The position numbers and the translations under genes were made by a program. 64,000 nt of DNA from Paraburkholderia heleia NBRC 101817 (lineage in GTDB: Bacteria > Pseudomonadota > Gammaproteobacteria > Burkholderiales > Burkholderiaceae), in contig NZ_BBJH01000030.1 of assembly GCF_000739775.1 (NCBI RefSeq), forward strand, positions 86,060 to 150,059. The letters are read 5' to 3'. Under the pieces are notes generated by a model that was given only the letters and a program-made list of their open reading frames with translations, made no database searches and had not been told where the DNA came from. Below are positions 1 to 9,373 of the stretch, in pieces. The stretch's first letter is position 1. The number at the start of each line of letters is the position of its first letter.

Positions 1-514
1 GCACCACGTCGGCGAGCGGCACGCTTGCTTCGGCGGCGCTCGCGCCGTGCCGCGACCAGGTATCGCCGCTTTCCGCGCGATCGCTCGCGCCAGCGATCAG
101 CGCGAGCACGTGCGCATACGAAAGGACGCCCGGCATGAAGTCGGCATGAGTGTAGGTGGCGAGCAGATCGTCCTTCGCCTTGACGCGCCGCGTGAGCGTG
201 CGCACCACATGGCGCAGCATCGGCGTGACGCGTTCGAGTTCTTCCTCGATGAGGCTCGCCGGCACGACGGTCAGCTGGCAAAAGCTGAGCGCCTTGGCCG
301 TGTTCGGCCGCGGTTCCGCGCCGAGCAGCGCGGTCTCGCCGAAAAATTCACCGCGTCCGAGCGTGGCCATCACGACTTTCTTGTCGTCGCAGCGGGTGGA
401 GATTTCGACCTTGCCTTCGGCGATCACGAAGATCAATCGCTCGCCTGCAAAGCCTTCCGAATAAATGATCTCGCCCGGCGCCGCCGTACGTGACCATGTT
501 TGACTGCGATTCAA
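1..514 (-). CDS. Cyclic nucleotide-binding (Crp-type sensor) domain protein, 3' end cut by the window
   Basis: The minus-strand frame reads as a cNMP-binding domain: a glycine-rich start (APGEIIYSEGFAGERLIFV), then the phosphate-binding-cassette-like GEFFGETALLGAEPRPNTAKAL, followed by helical sequence. A TTG at 514 is the only start-like codon between the in-frame TAG at 518-520 and the domain, and GGGG lies about 8 bases upstream of it. No Met is available before the domain. The part seen (about 171 codons) shows no DNA-binding helix-turn-helix; the C-terminus lies outside the window, so a regulator or a stand-alone sensor are both possible. The domain call is firm; the ligand (cAMP, cGMP or none) and function are unknown. 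Confidence 0.75.
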   Translation of the reverse strand, partial: MNRSQTWSRTAAPGEIIYSEGFAGERLIFVIAEGKVEISTRCDDKKVVMATLGRGEFFGETALLGAEPRPNTAKALSFCQLTVVPASLIEEELERVTPMLRHVVRTLTRRVKAKDDLLATYTHADFMPGVLSYAHVLALIAGASDRAESGDTWSRHGASAAEASVPLADVV

Positions 515-752
515 GTTCTATCCCCGGAAAACGATTTCGTCGCCCGCATTTGTCTGACTATCCCATGCGTGTGCGAACTGAGTGCCATGTGTCGCGTTTA
601 CGGCGTTTCCCAGGACGTTCTTGAATCGGAATGCATAGACGGCACGCGTGGACGTGCGCGTGCGCCGCTGTGTCATGCGCGCCTGACGAGCGCAAACGAT
701 TGCTTGCGCGAGAAGTGCTGCAAATGGGCTATGCATTGGGTGGGGTAAAGGA

Positions 753-778
753 ATGCGGCCGGTTCGCACCGGCCGCAT
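753..778 (-). terminator. Perfect hairpin downstream of the DUF2783 gene
   Basis: An 11-bp perfect stem (ATGCGGCCGGT paired with ACCGGCCGCAT) closes a 4-base loop about 20 bases past the stop codon of the minus-strand operon. The minus strand continues with a short mixed C/T tract rather than a long U run, so it is a plausible but not textbook intrinsic terminator. Confidence 0.6.
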
Positions 779-798
779 GTGTCGCCCCCATCAGTCTT

Positions 799-1029
799 TC
801 ACGCAGCGAGTTTTCCCGTCGCATCGCTGCTCGCCGGCGCACTCACGCCTGCGCGCACAAAACGAAGCGCTTGCATGAGCGTTTCGTGCTCGCCTATGTG
901 GTTCGCGAGCAGCAGGATCAGCTGCGCATTGGCCGATTGACTCTGCGCCTCGTCGAGATCGCGATGCATGTCGATCAGCGCTTCGTAAAAGTCGTCCGGC
1001 CTTGCCAGATTCGGTTGGGTGTTCAGCAT
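799..1029 (-). CDS. DUF2783 family small protein
   Basis: A 76-residue acidic, mostly helical protein. Its sequence resembles the DUF2783 family, small proteins commonly encoded next to FAD-dependent aromatic-ring monooxygenases; no biochemical function is established for them as far as I know. It lies 18 bases downstream of the monooxygenase gene on the same strand, so the two are almost certainly co-transcribed. There is no signal peptide, membrane segment or cysteine motif. A role as accessory or stabilising partner of the monooxygenase is inferred only from this linkage. Confidence 0.7.
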   Translation of the reverse strand: MLNTQPNLARPDDFYEALIDMHRDLDEAQSQSANAQLILLLANHIGEHETLMQALRFVRAGVSAPASSDATGKLAA

Positions 1030-1047
1030 GGTTGTCTCCTCGTTCCG

Positions 1048-2760
1048 CTATGCCGTGCCTTTTACGCCAAGCGCCCGCTCGAGCGCGCGCTCCACGCGCG
1101 CCGCATCGGTGCGCCGCCAGCGCGCGCTCACGTGCTGGTCCGGGCGAATCAGATAGAACGCGCCGTCCTGCGCGCCGTAGCGCTGCGCCGCCAGCCCTTG
1201 CACGTCGCGCAACACCACCGTCGATGCCGGCAGACCCGCGGGCACCGCCGCATCGGCTTCGAGCATCATCACGAACTTGAGCGGCACCGGAGAACGCGAG
1301 AGCGCCTGCAGCGTGTCGAGCGTCGCCGTATCGAACGCCGAGCCCGCACGGCTGAACACAAGGCCCGCGAACTGGTCGCCCAGATGCGCGAGCAGCCAGC
1401 TCTCGTGACCCGCTGCGTCGCGCACCGGGGCGTCTGCGCACGAGGCGCCCGGCTCCATCTGGCCGTCGAACGAATCTTCGTCGGGCGTGTTCAAGGTCGA
1501 TTCGCGCAGCACCGCCGGCACGGAAAGCCGGCCGCTGTTCACCAGTTGCCGCGCAAATGCATGCTCGCGAGCGAGCGTGAGCACGGCGTCGCGGAACACG
1601 CGGCTCACCGCGCTCTTTGGCGTGATGAAGTCGGTCGAGCGCGTGGAGTTGCGGATGTTTTCGTCGGCTGCATATTCGCGCTCGCTCGCGTAGGTGTCGA
1701 GCAGCGCATCGGGCGCGTGGTCCTCCAGCACCATCGCGAGCTTCCATGCGAGGTTTTCGCCGTCCTGGAAGCCGCTATTCGCTCCGCGCGCGCCGAACGG
1801 CGACACCAGATGCGCCGAATCGCCCGCGAACAGCACGTTGCCCTGGCGGAAGCTGTCCATGCGCAGGCAAGAGAACGTGTAGATGCTCACCCACTCCAGC
1901 TCGAACTTCACGTCGGGCCCGAGCAGCGCGCGCACGCGCGGAATCACGCGCTCGGGCGTTTTTTCGAGGACCGGGTCGGCGTCCCAGCCGAGCTGGAAAT
2001 CGATGCGCCATACGTTGTCGGGCTGGCGATGCAGCAGCACCGACTGGTTCGGATGGAACGGCGGATCGAACCAGAACCAGCGTTCGGTGGGGAAGTCGGC
2101 TTCCATCTTCACGTCGGCGATAAGGAAGCGGTCCTTGAACGTGCGGCCGTGGCTGTCGAGGCCGAGCAGCTTGCGCAGCGGACTGCGCGAGCCGTCGGCG
2201 GCCACCACGTAGCGCGCAAGCAGCGTGTACGGGCCGTCGGGCGTTTCGATTTCGAGCGCGACGTGCGCATCGGCAGCGCCCGGCGTGCCGTGCTGCGCGA
2301 CGCCCGTCACCTTGTTTTTCCAGCGGATTTCGAGGTTGGGCAGCGCCTGCGCGCGTTCGAGCAGGTAGCCTTCCACGTAGTGCTGCTGGAGATTGACGAA
2401 AGCCGGCCGATGATGGCCGCTTTCGGGCAGCAGGTTGAATGTGTAGACGAGTTCGTCCTTGCGGAACACCTTGCCCACGTTCCAGCTCACACCCTTTTCG
2501 ACCATGCGGTCGCCGCAGCCGAGGCGGTCGAAGATATCGAGCGAGCGCTTGGAAAAGCAGATGGCGCGCGAGCCCGTGGAAAGCGTGCAGTCGTCGTCCA
2601 CGAGCACCACCGGCACACCTTGCCGCGCGAGGTCGATGGCCGTCGCGAGGCCCACCGGCCCCGCGCCGACCACCACGACCGGACGCACGCACGCGGCGGC
2701 GTCCGGAGCCTGCTCGCTGCATCGCGTGTAGTCGAATGTCTGCGTCTGATAGTCGATCAT
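1048..2760 (-). CDS. FAD-dependent aromatic-ring monooxygenase (MhpA/PheA-like)
   Basis: About 570 residues, the usual size for flavoprotein hydroxylases that add oxygen to phenolic rings using NAD(P)H. The Rossmann FAD motif GAGPVG is at residues 32-37, and the second FAD signature GDSAHLVSPFGARGANSG lies in the middle of the chain, followed by a thioredoxin-like C-terminal region typical of the PheA/MhpA branch. The Met at 2760 was chosen over upstream in-frame starts (2775, 2817) because GGAG sits 6 bases before it. It is followed by the DUF2783 gene and preceded by a metallo-hydrolase gene 35 bases away. The substrate cannot be read from sequence; a hydroxylated aromatic acid is likely. 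Confidence 0.85.
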   Translation of the reverse strand: MIDYQTQTFDYTRCSEQAPDAAACVRPVVVVGAGPVGLATAIDLARQGVPVVLVDDDCTLSTGSRAICFSKRSLDIFDRLGCGDRMVEKGVSWNVGKVFRKDELVYTFNLLPESGHHRPAFVNLQQHYVEGYLLERAQALPNLEIRWKNKVTGVAQHGTPGAADAHVALEIETPDGPYTLLARYVVAADGSRSPLRKLLGLDSHGRTFKDRFLIADVKMEADFPTERWFWFDPPFHPNQSVLLHRQPDNVWRIDFQLGWDADPVLEKTPERVIPRVRALLGPDVKFELEWVSIYTFSCLRMDSFRQGNVLFAGDSAHLVSPFGARGANSGFQDGENLAWKLAMVLEDHAPDALLDTYASEREYAADENIRNSTRSTDFITPKSAVSRVFRDAVLTLAREHAFARQLVNSGRLSVPAVLRESTLNTPDEDSFDGQMEPGASCADAPVRDAAGHESWLLAHLGDQFAGLVFSRAGSAFDTATLDTLQALSRSPVPLKFVMMLEADAAVPAGLPASTVVLRDVQGLAAQRYGAQDGAFYLIRPDQHVSARWRRTDAARVERALERALGVKGTA

Positions 2761-2795
2761 CTTTGTCTCCACCATTCCACCTTGTCGGGCGTCAC

Positions 2796-3755
2796 TCAAT
2801 CCTGCAGCGCGTCCCACATCTCCTTGTCGCGCTGCGCCGTCCAGATGCGCGGATGCGTGATGCCGCTCGCTTCGTCGTACGCGCGCGTCACGTCGAACGG
2901 CAGGCAGTGCTCGTAGATGAACACGTGGCCGAACTTCGGGTCCATCGCCTCGCGCGTGAGCGACATCGCGCCCTTCAGGTCGAGCTTCTGCGCCACGGCG
3001 GCGCGGCCTTGCGCGAGCAGCGTGGTCACGAAGTCCTTCGTGTAATCGAGGCCCTTGTTGACTTCTGCGGGGTCGAGCAGCGCGGGGCCGCGGCCCGGCA
3101 CGAGCTTTTCGGCGCCGAGCGAGCGCAGCGCTTCAAGCGTGGCGGGCCATTCGGCGAGCTGGGCGTCGCCGCAATAGCACGCAGCGTCGTATTCGACGAG
3201 GTCGCCCGAGAACAACACCTTCTGCTGCGGCAGCCACACCACGGTGTCGCCCTTCGTGTGACCCGAGCCGAGGTGCGCGATCTTCACTTCGAGCTTGCCG
3301 AGAAACAGCGTGATTTCCTTCTCGAACACGAGCGTGGGCCACGTGAGGCCCGGCACCGTTTCGACGCCCGCGAACAGGCGCGGGAAGCGCTCGATTTCCG
3401 ACCTCATGTCGGCTTCGCCACGCTCGACGATCATTTCGTACGTGCCGCGGCTCGCGATGATCTGCTGCGCGCCTTCCTTGAAGTACGCCGAAGCGCCGAG
3501 CACGCGCACCGCGTGATAGTGCGAGAGCACGACGTATTTGATGGGCTTGTCGGTAACGGTGCGGATCTTCGCGATGAGGTCCTGCGCCATGGCGGGTGTG
3601 GCCGTGGTGTCGACGATCAGCACGCCGTCGTCGCCGATGATCACGCCCGAGTTGGGGTCGCCTTCGGTGGTGTACGCGTAGGCGTTTTCCGAGAGCTGCG
3701 TGAAGGTGACCTTCTTTTCTTCGAGGTCGGCCTGGGATGCGAACGCCTTTGCCAT
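2796..3755 (-). CDS. MBL-fold metallo-hydrolase with a non-canonical metal motif
   Basis: A 319-residue metallo-beta-lactamase-fold protein, first gene of the monooxygenase operon. Fold landmarks are present: VVLSHYH at 76-81, HLGSGHTKGD around 161-170 (His166) and LFSGDL around 181-186 (Asp185). The canonical HxHxDH motif reads HYHAVR, so the Asp and His that normally bind the second metal are replaced by Val and Arg. The start at 3755 has GGAGA about 6 bases upstream. The context suggests hydrolysis of a product or lactone in aromatic catabolism, but the altered motif could mean a mononuclear or changed centre, so substrate and activity are open. Confidence 0.8.
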   Translation of the reverse strand: MAKAFASQADLEEKKVTFTQLSENAYAYTTEGDPNSGVIIGDDGVLIVDTTATPAMAQDLIAKIRTVTDKPIKYVVLSHYHAVRVLGASAYFKEGAQQIIASRGTYEMIVERGEADMRSEIERFPRLFAGVETVPGLTWPTLVFEKEITLFLGKLEVKIAHLGSGHTKGDTVVWLPQQKVLFSGDLVEYDAACYCGDAQLAEWPATLEALRSLGAEKLVPGRGPALLDPAEVNKGLDYTKDFVTTLLAQGRAAVAQKLDLKGAMSLTREAMDPKFGHVFIYEHCLPFDVTRAYDEASGITHPRIWTAQRDKEMWDALQD

Positions 3756-3892
3756 GTTGAGTCTCCGTATCGAGGGGCTCTGGAAGCCAGAGCGGGGCGA
3801 AGCGCGCACGGGCTGGGCGCATTGGGCGCCAGCCCGGATTGTCTCGCCCCGTTTGAAGTTGAAATGGACCGCTGTTGTGCCGGGGTGAGGCC

Positions 3893-3954
3893 ATCATGGT
3901 CTTCGCGCCTTTATTTGTCAATAGCGAACTACATTGCTATAGATTAATTTCTAT
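3893..3954. promoter_or_regulatory. Overlapping divergent promoters with an AT-rich inverted repeat (IclR target candidate)
   Basis: Toward the IclR genes (plus) lies TTGTCA (3915-3920), a 17-base spacer and TATAGA (3938-3943). Toward the MBL/monooxygenase operon (minus) lies TTGACA (3921-3916), a 17-base spacer and CATGAT (3898-3893). The two -35 boxes overlap on opposite strands, so the polymerases would compete. An inverted repeat ATAGA-N6-TCTAT spans 3939-3954 over the plus -10 and start region, and CAATAG/CTATTG arms occur at 3919-3924 and 3951-3956. This is a good place for autoregulation by IclR, but no binding is shown. Confidence 0.65.
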
Positions 3955-4037
3955 TGGACGCACCGCAGCCCGTGCGGTTGCCAACGGCTGCCGCCGTTCA
4001 GTTAACATGGACCCTTTTTCAGCCAGAGAAAAGCGCA

Positions 4038-4910
4038 ATGAGAGGTCGCAACGACAGCGCCGCGTCCGCGCCGCAAGGCAGCGCGACGGCGGCCCGCACG
4101 CAGCGCGGCATCCAGAGCGTGGAGGTGGGCGGACGCCTGCTGCGCGCCCTCGCCGACGCGCGCGCGCCGCTTGGCGCCACCGATCTCGCGGCGAGCGGCG
4201 ACATTCCGTCGAGCCAGGCGCACGCCTATCTCGTGAGCCTCACGCGCCTCGGGCTCATCAAGCGCGATGCGCTGTCGGGGCGCTATGAGCCGGGCCCGCT
4301 CGCGCTGCGCCTCGGGCTGCTGCATCTCGCGCAGCAGCCCGCGTTGCGCGAGGCCGTGCCGCGCGCCGCGGCGCTCGCGCAGACGCTCAATTGCAGCGTC
4401 GCGCTGTGCATTGCCGGGCCGCAGGGGCCGACGATCGTGCGCTACGAGCACGCGAGCCTGCCGCTGCACGTGAACCTGCATGTCGGCACGGTGATGTCGC
4501 TGCGCGCCACGGCCACGGGCCGCGTGTTCTGCGCCTTCCTCGGGCCGGAGGCGCTCGAAGCCGCATGGGCCGCGCAAACCGCGCAGCCGGTGTGGCGCGG
4601 CACCAGCCACCTCGCCGGCGCCGCCGGCGCGCCCCGGGAACGCACGCCCGATGCCGCCTTCCTCGCCTCGCTCGACACCATTCGCGCGCGCGGCTACGAA
4701 CTCGCCGTCGACGCGCCCAGCCCCGGCGTGAGCAGCGTATGCGTGCCCGTGCTCGGCCCGGGGCGCGAGCCGAGGCTCACGCTCACCGCCATCGGCGCGA
4801 GCGGGATGCTCGACGTGCGCGCGAACGGCGCGGTCGTGCGCGCGCTGCGCGACGCCGCTGCCGAAATCTCTGCCGCCGCCTTTTCATCGACATCGACATG
4901 CCCCGAGTAA
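4038..4910 (+). CDS. IclR-family transcriptional regulator (first of a tandem pair)
   Basis: About 290 residues with an N-terminal winged helix-turn-helix (RGIQSVEVGGRLLRALADA onward) and a C-terminal IclR effector-binding domain (HVGTVMSLRATATGRVF). IclR proteins are dimeric regulators of catabolic operons that bind small carboxylated or aromatic ligands. The Met at 4038 follows an AGAGA-like ribosome site and matches the usual short N-terminal extension; an upstream in-frame start at 3954 lies inside the promoter region. It is divergent from the monooxygenase operon, which makes that operon its likely target. Its 3' end overlaps the next iclR gene by 13 bases. Confidence 0.88.
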   Translation: MRGRNDSAASAPQGSATAARTQRGIQSVEVGGRLLRALADARAPLGATDLAASGDIPSSQAHAYLVSLTRLGLIKRDALSGRYEPGPLALRLGLLHLAQQPALREAVPRAAALAQTLNCSVALCIAGPQGPTIVRYEHASLPLHVNLHVGTVMSLRATATGRVFCAFLGPEALEAAWAAQTAQPVWRGTSHLAGAAGAPRERTPDAAFLASLDTIRARGYELAVDAPSPGVSSVCVPVLGPGREPRLTLTAIGASGMLDVRANGAVVRALRDAAAEISAAAFSSTSTCPE

Positions 4911-5782
4911 GTTCCAGGCCGCCGCGCGACGACTCCGGCAAGACGACCGAAACCGTGCACCCGGACGCCGTGGCCAACGCCGCAGCCGAAGCCGGCAAGC
5001 CGCAACGCGGCATCCAGTCGCTCGATGTCACGGGCGAGCTGCTCGCCGCGCTCGTCGCGGCGGGCACGCCCTTGCCGCTGCGCGACCTCGCCGCCGCCGC
5101 GGGAATGCCGCCCGCCAAGGCCTTCCCGCACCTCGTGAGTCTGCAGAAGATCGGCCTGCTCGCGCGCGACGCGGCGGGCCGCTACGAAGCGGGACCGCTC
5201 AGTCTCGAACTCGGCCTGATCGGCCTTGCGCGTCTTTCGCCGGTTCGCGAAGCCGACGCCGAGCTGGTGGGCCTCGCCGCCGCCACCGCGATGAGCGTCG
5301 CGCTCGCGGTGCCGGGGCCGCTCGGGCCGACCGTCGTGCGTCTCGAAGAATCGGCGCTGCCGCTGCACGTGAGCCTGCGCCCCGGCACGGTAATGTCGCT
5401 CGTGAACACGTCGATCGGACGCGTGTTCGCCGCATGGGTCGACGACGACGTGCGCGCCGCCCTCCTCGCCCAGGACGAACTGCGGCTTGCGGGCGCGAAG
5501 CCGCGCGAAGGCGCCACGCCCGCCTACCTCGCGCGGCTCGCCGCCATTCGCGCCGAAGGCGTGGACACGGCGCTCGACAAACCCATTCCCGGCATCAGCA
5601 CCGTGACCGCGCCCGTGTTCGACCACACCGGCAGCGTGTGCCTCGTGCTCGCAGTGATGGGCCCTTCGGGCAGCCTCGACATCGCGCGCGAAGGCACGGC
5701 GGCGCAACTGCTGATCGCCGCCGCGCAGCGCCTCTCGCGGCGCTTCGGCTACATGGAAGGCGCGGCCGCCGCGCCGCTATGA
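4898..5782 (+). CDS. IclR-family transcriptional regulator (second of a tandem pair)
   Basis: About 294 residues, alignable with its upstream neighbour end to end: RGIQSLDVTGELLAALVAAG matches RGIQSVEVGGRLLRALADA, and LRPGTVMSLVNTSIGRVFAAW matches the corresponding effector-domain core. This indicates an old tandem duplication. The ATG at 4898 lies inside the end of the previous gene in another frame, so translation is probably coupled. It is followed 48 bases later by the P450 gene on the same strand. The pair may answer two related ligands or act as a heteromer; neither can be told from the sequence. Confidence 0.88.
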   Translation: MPRVSSRPPRDDSGKTTETVHPDAVANAAAEAGKPQRGIQSLDVTGELLAALVAAGTPLPLRDLAAAAGMPPAKAFPHLVSLQKIGLLARDAAGRYEAGPLSLELGLIGLARLSPVREADAELVGLAAATAMSVALAVPGPLGPTVVRLEESALPLHVSLRPGTVMSLVNTSIGRVFAAWVDDDVRAALLAQDELRLAGAKPREGATPAYLARLAAIRAEGVDTALDKPIPGISTVTAPVFDHTGSVCLVLAVMGPSGSLDIAREGTAAQLLIAAAQRLSRRFGYMEGAAAAPL

Positions 5783-5830
5783 ACGCCTTTTGCGCGCGAG
5801 ATAAAACGACCCCCTGATGAGAACCTGCAT

Positions 5831-7282
5831 ATGAGCACGGCATCGACCGGACCCACGCTGCGCCAGATCGCCGACCTGCCCTGTCCGCGCGGCCTGCCGC
5901 TGCTCGGCAATCTGCTGCAGCTTTCGCCGCCGCGTCTGCATTTGATCCTCGAGCAATGGGCCGCCGAACTCGGCGCGCCCTACCGCTTCCAGGTGGGCGG
6001 CATCCCCATCACGATCTGGACCGACACCGAGTTGATCCAGCAGATCATGCGCGAGCGCCCGCATCGCTTCCGCCGCTATCAGCCGATCGAAGCCGTGTTC
6101 GAGGAGATGGGTTTCAACGGGCTTTTTTCGGCCGAAGGCGTTGCGTGGGAACCGCAGCGCAAGCTCGTGATGCAGGCGCTCTCGATTCCCAACATCAAGG
6201 CGTTCTACCCCACGCTGGCGGATATCACGCAGCGGCTTCACACGCGCTGGCAACGCGCGGCCGAGCGTGGCGAAACCGTCGAGATGACCGACGATCTCAA
6301 GCGCTACACGGTAGACGTGACGAGCGCGCTCGCGTTCGGCGAAGATCCGCGCACGCTCGAGCGCGATCACGGCGTGATTCAGGAGCATCTGGAGCGCCTC
6401 CTGCCGGGCGTGATGAGACGCACCAATGCGCTCTTTCCGTACTGGCGATATGTCAAGCTGCCGGCGGACCGCAAGCTCGAGCGCTCGCTCGAGGAAGTGC
6501 ACCGCTACGTGAACGCGATGATGGCGCGCGCCCGCGAGCGCATGCGCGACGAGCCATCGGAAACGCCGCGCAATCTGCTCGAAGCGATGCTCGTGCAACA
6601 GCAGGCGCCCGGCGGCGAAGCAACCATCAGCGATGCGCAGATCCGCGCCAACGTGCTCACGCTCCTGATCGCGGGCGAAGACACGACCGCCGATTCCATC
6701 GCGTGGACACTGCCCTACCTCGCCGCGGACACGGCCCTGCAGCAGCATCTCGGCGACGAAGCTTCACGCGTGCTCGGCAATTCGACGGTATGCCCCGACT
6801 ACGCAACGTTGAAAGACCTCGATATTTTCGAGGCGATCTGCATCGAAGCGACGCGTCTGCGCCCGGTCGCGTCCGTGCATTCGTTCGAGCCGCTGGAAGA
6901 TGTGGTGGTGGACAACGTGGCGCTGCCCAAGGGCACGCGCATGTTCTTCGTCGCGCGTCCCGCCATGCTCGACGCGAAGCATTTTGCCGATCCGCACCGT
7001 TACGACCCGTGGCGCTGGATGAAGCGCGGCGAACGCGAAGCCGATGATGGAAAAGCCCACGACGTGCGCGCGTACCTGCAGTTCGGCGCAGGGCCGCGCG
7101 TGTGTCCAGGCCGCCATCTCGCGACCGTGGAGATGCGCCTCGCGCTCTCGATGCTGATGCAGTCGTTCACGCTCGAACTGGCGATCGATCCCGCGAAGAT
7201 TCAGGAAGTGCAGGCGTTCACGATGGTGCCGGATAGGATGCCCGTGCGGCTTAAACGGCGCGAAGGCGCTGCGGCGGCGTAA
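5831..7282 (+). CDS. Cytochrome P450
   Basis: A 483-residue soluble bacterial P450 (haem-thiolate monooxygenase). All hallmarks are visible: the I-helix oxygen-activation motif AGEDTT, the ExxR motif (EATR), and the haem loop FGAGPRVCPGRHLA with the axial Cys at about residue 425. There is no membrane anchor, so it is cytoplasmic and needs ferredoxin and reductase partners, which are not encoded nearby. It follows two IclR genes on the same strand and may belong to the same catabolic regulon as the FAD monooxygenase. The substrate is unknown. Its end lies 3 bases from the end of the convergent RpiR gene. Confidence 0.92.
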   Translation: MSTASTGPTLRQIADLPCPRGLPLLGNLLQLSPPRLHLILEQWAAELGAPYRFQVGGIPITIWTDTELIQQIMRERPHRFRRYQPIEAVFEEMGFNGLFSAEGVAWEPQRKLVMQALSIPNIKAFYPTLADITQRLHTRWQRAAERGETVEMTDDLKRYTVDVTSALAFGEDPRTLERDHGVIQEHLERLLPGVMRRTNALFPYWRYVKLPADRKLERSLEEVHRYVNAMMARARERMRDEPSETPRNLLEAMLVQQQAPGGEATISDAQIRANVLTLLIAGEDTTADSIAWTLPYLAADTALQQHLGDEASRVLGNSTVCPDYATLKDLDIFEAICIEATRLRPVASVHSFEPLEDVVVDNVALPKGTRMFFVARPAMLDAKHFADPHRYDPWRWMKRGEREADDGKAHDVRAYLQFGAGPRVCPGRHLATVEMRLALSMLMQSFTLELAIDPAKIQEVQAFTMVPDRMPVRLKRREGAAAA

Positions 7283-7285
7283 GCG

Positions 7286-8197
7286 TCAACGCCCGTCCTC
7301 GGGCGTGCCGACCGTGGAAGTATCGCCGGGCGCGCCATCGCCGCGCGCCTGCGCGTCGCGCACCTTTTCGAGCGCCTTGGGCCCGAGCCCGAGCGACACG
7401 CCGAGCGCGAGCGCATCGAGCACCGCGAGATGCGCGATGCGCACCACGGCAGGCGCGTGCGCATCGCTCGCGGCCGGCACGCGCAGCAAGAGGGGAATAT
7501 CTACCACCCACGCGAGACGCGAACCCGCACTCGTGAGCGCGATGGTCGTCGCGCCGCGCTCCTTCGCGATCTGGATGCTCTCGTTCACTTCCACGCTGCG
7601 CCCCGACTGCGAGATCGCGAACGCCACGTCGCCCGGTTCGAGCAGCGCCGCGTAAAGGCGCTGCAAATGGGCATCCGTGAACGCGTTCGCGGCGATGTCG
7701 AGCCGCAGCAGGCGCAGCGCCGCGTCTTGCGCGACGAGCCCCGAGCCCGCGCCCACGCCGAAAAAGTACACGCGCCGCGCGCTGGAGAGCGCCGCGACCG
7801 CCGCCTCGAACACAGCCGTATCGAGCGAAGCGCGCGCGTGGGTCACGCCCTGCACGACCGACTCCGTCACCTTGTCGAGCAGGGTGCCGACCTCGCCGGC
7901 CCATTCGGCGCCGCTCGCCTCGCCACCCGTCATCTCCGTGGCGAGCGCGAAGGGCACGTTGCCCGCCGCGCTCTGCGCGAGCCGCATCTTGAAGTCGCGC
8001 AGGCCGTGCGCGCCCACCGCCCGGCAAAAGCGCGTAACGGAGGGCTCGGACACGTCCGCGCGCAACGCGAGTTCGGTGATGCTCGCGCGCATGGCGAAGT
8101 CGATGTCGGCAAGCACCATCTCCGCGACCTTGCGCTCGGCGGGACGCAGCGACTCCGCGACGTTGCGGATGTGATGGATCAGGTTGGAGACCGGCAA
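7286..8197 (-). CDS. MurR/RpiR-family transcriptional regulator
   Basis: About 303 residues with an N-terminal RpiR helix-turn-helix (roughly 1-77, with ITELALRADVSEPSVTRFCRA as its recognition region) and a C-terminal SIS sugar-phosphate-binding domain (VYFFGVGAGSG and AFAISQSGRSVEVNESI). Members usually repress sugar uptake and catabolism genes and are released by phosphosugars. It is the last gene of the minus arm of a divergent sugar ABC locus and so the probable local regulator. The start appears to be TTG at 8197 with GGGAAA upstream; the next internal Met would remove part of the DNA-binding domain. Confidence 0.88.
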   Translation of the reverse strand: MPVSNLIHHIRNVAESLRPAERKVAEMVLADIDFAMRASITELALRADVSEPSVTRFCRAVGAHGLRDFKMRLAQSAAGNVPFALATEMTGGEASGAEWAGEVGTLLDKVTESVVQGVTHARASLDTAVFEAAVAALSSARRVYFFGVGAGSGLVAQDAALRLLRLDIAANAFTDAHLQRLYAALLEPGDVAFAISQSGRSVEVNESIQIAKERGATTIALTSAGSRLAWVVDIPLLLRVPAASDAHAPAVVRIAHLAVLDALALGVSLGLGPKALEKVRDAQARGDGAPGDTSTVGTPEDGR

Positions 8198-8259
8198 GCT
8201 GTTTTTCCCGTGGAAGATACGAGGCGCCCGCTATCCAGATTACGATGCGTGCTTCCGCT

Positions 8260-9321
<1,062 letters not shown>

Positions 9322-9373
9322 GCTTTCCTCGTTTGCGTGAAGTCTTTTCAGGTCGAAACGTCGCGAGCGCGCC

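Noticed and set aside
631..2916. A 761-codon plus-strand frame opposite the FAD monooxygenase
   Set aside because: Arg/His-rich antisense frame typical of high-GC coding DNA; the minus-strand protein has intact FAD motifs.
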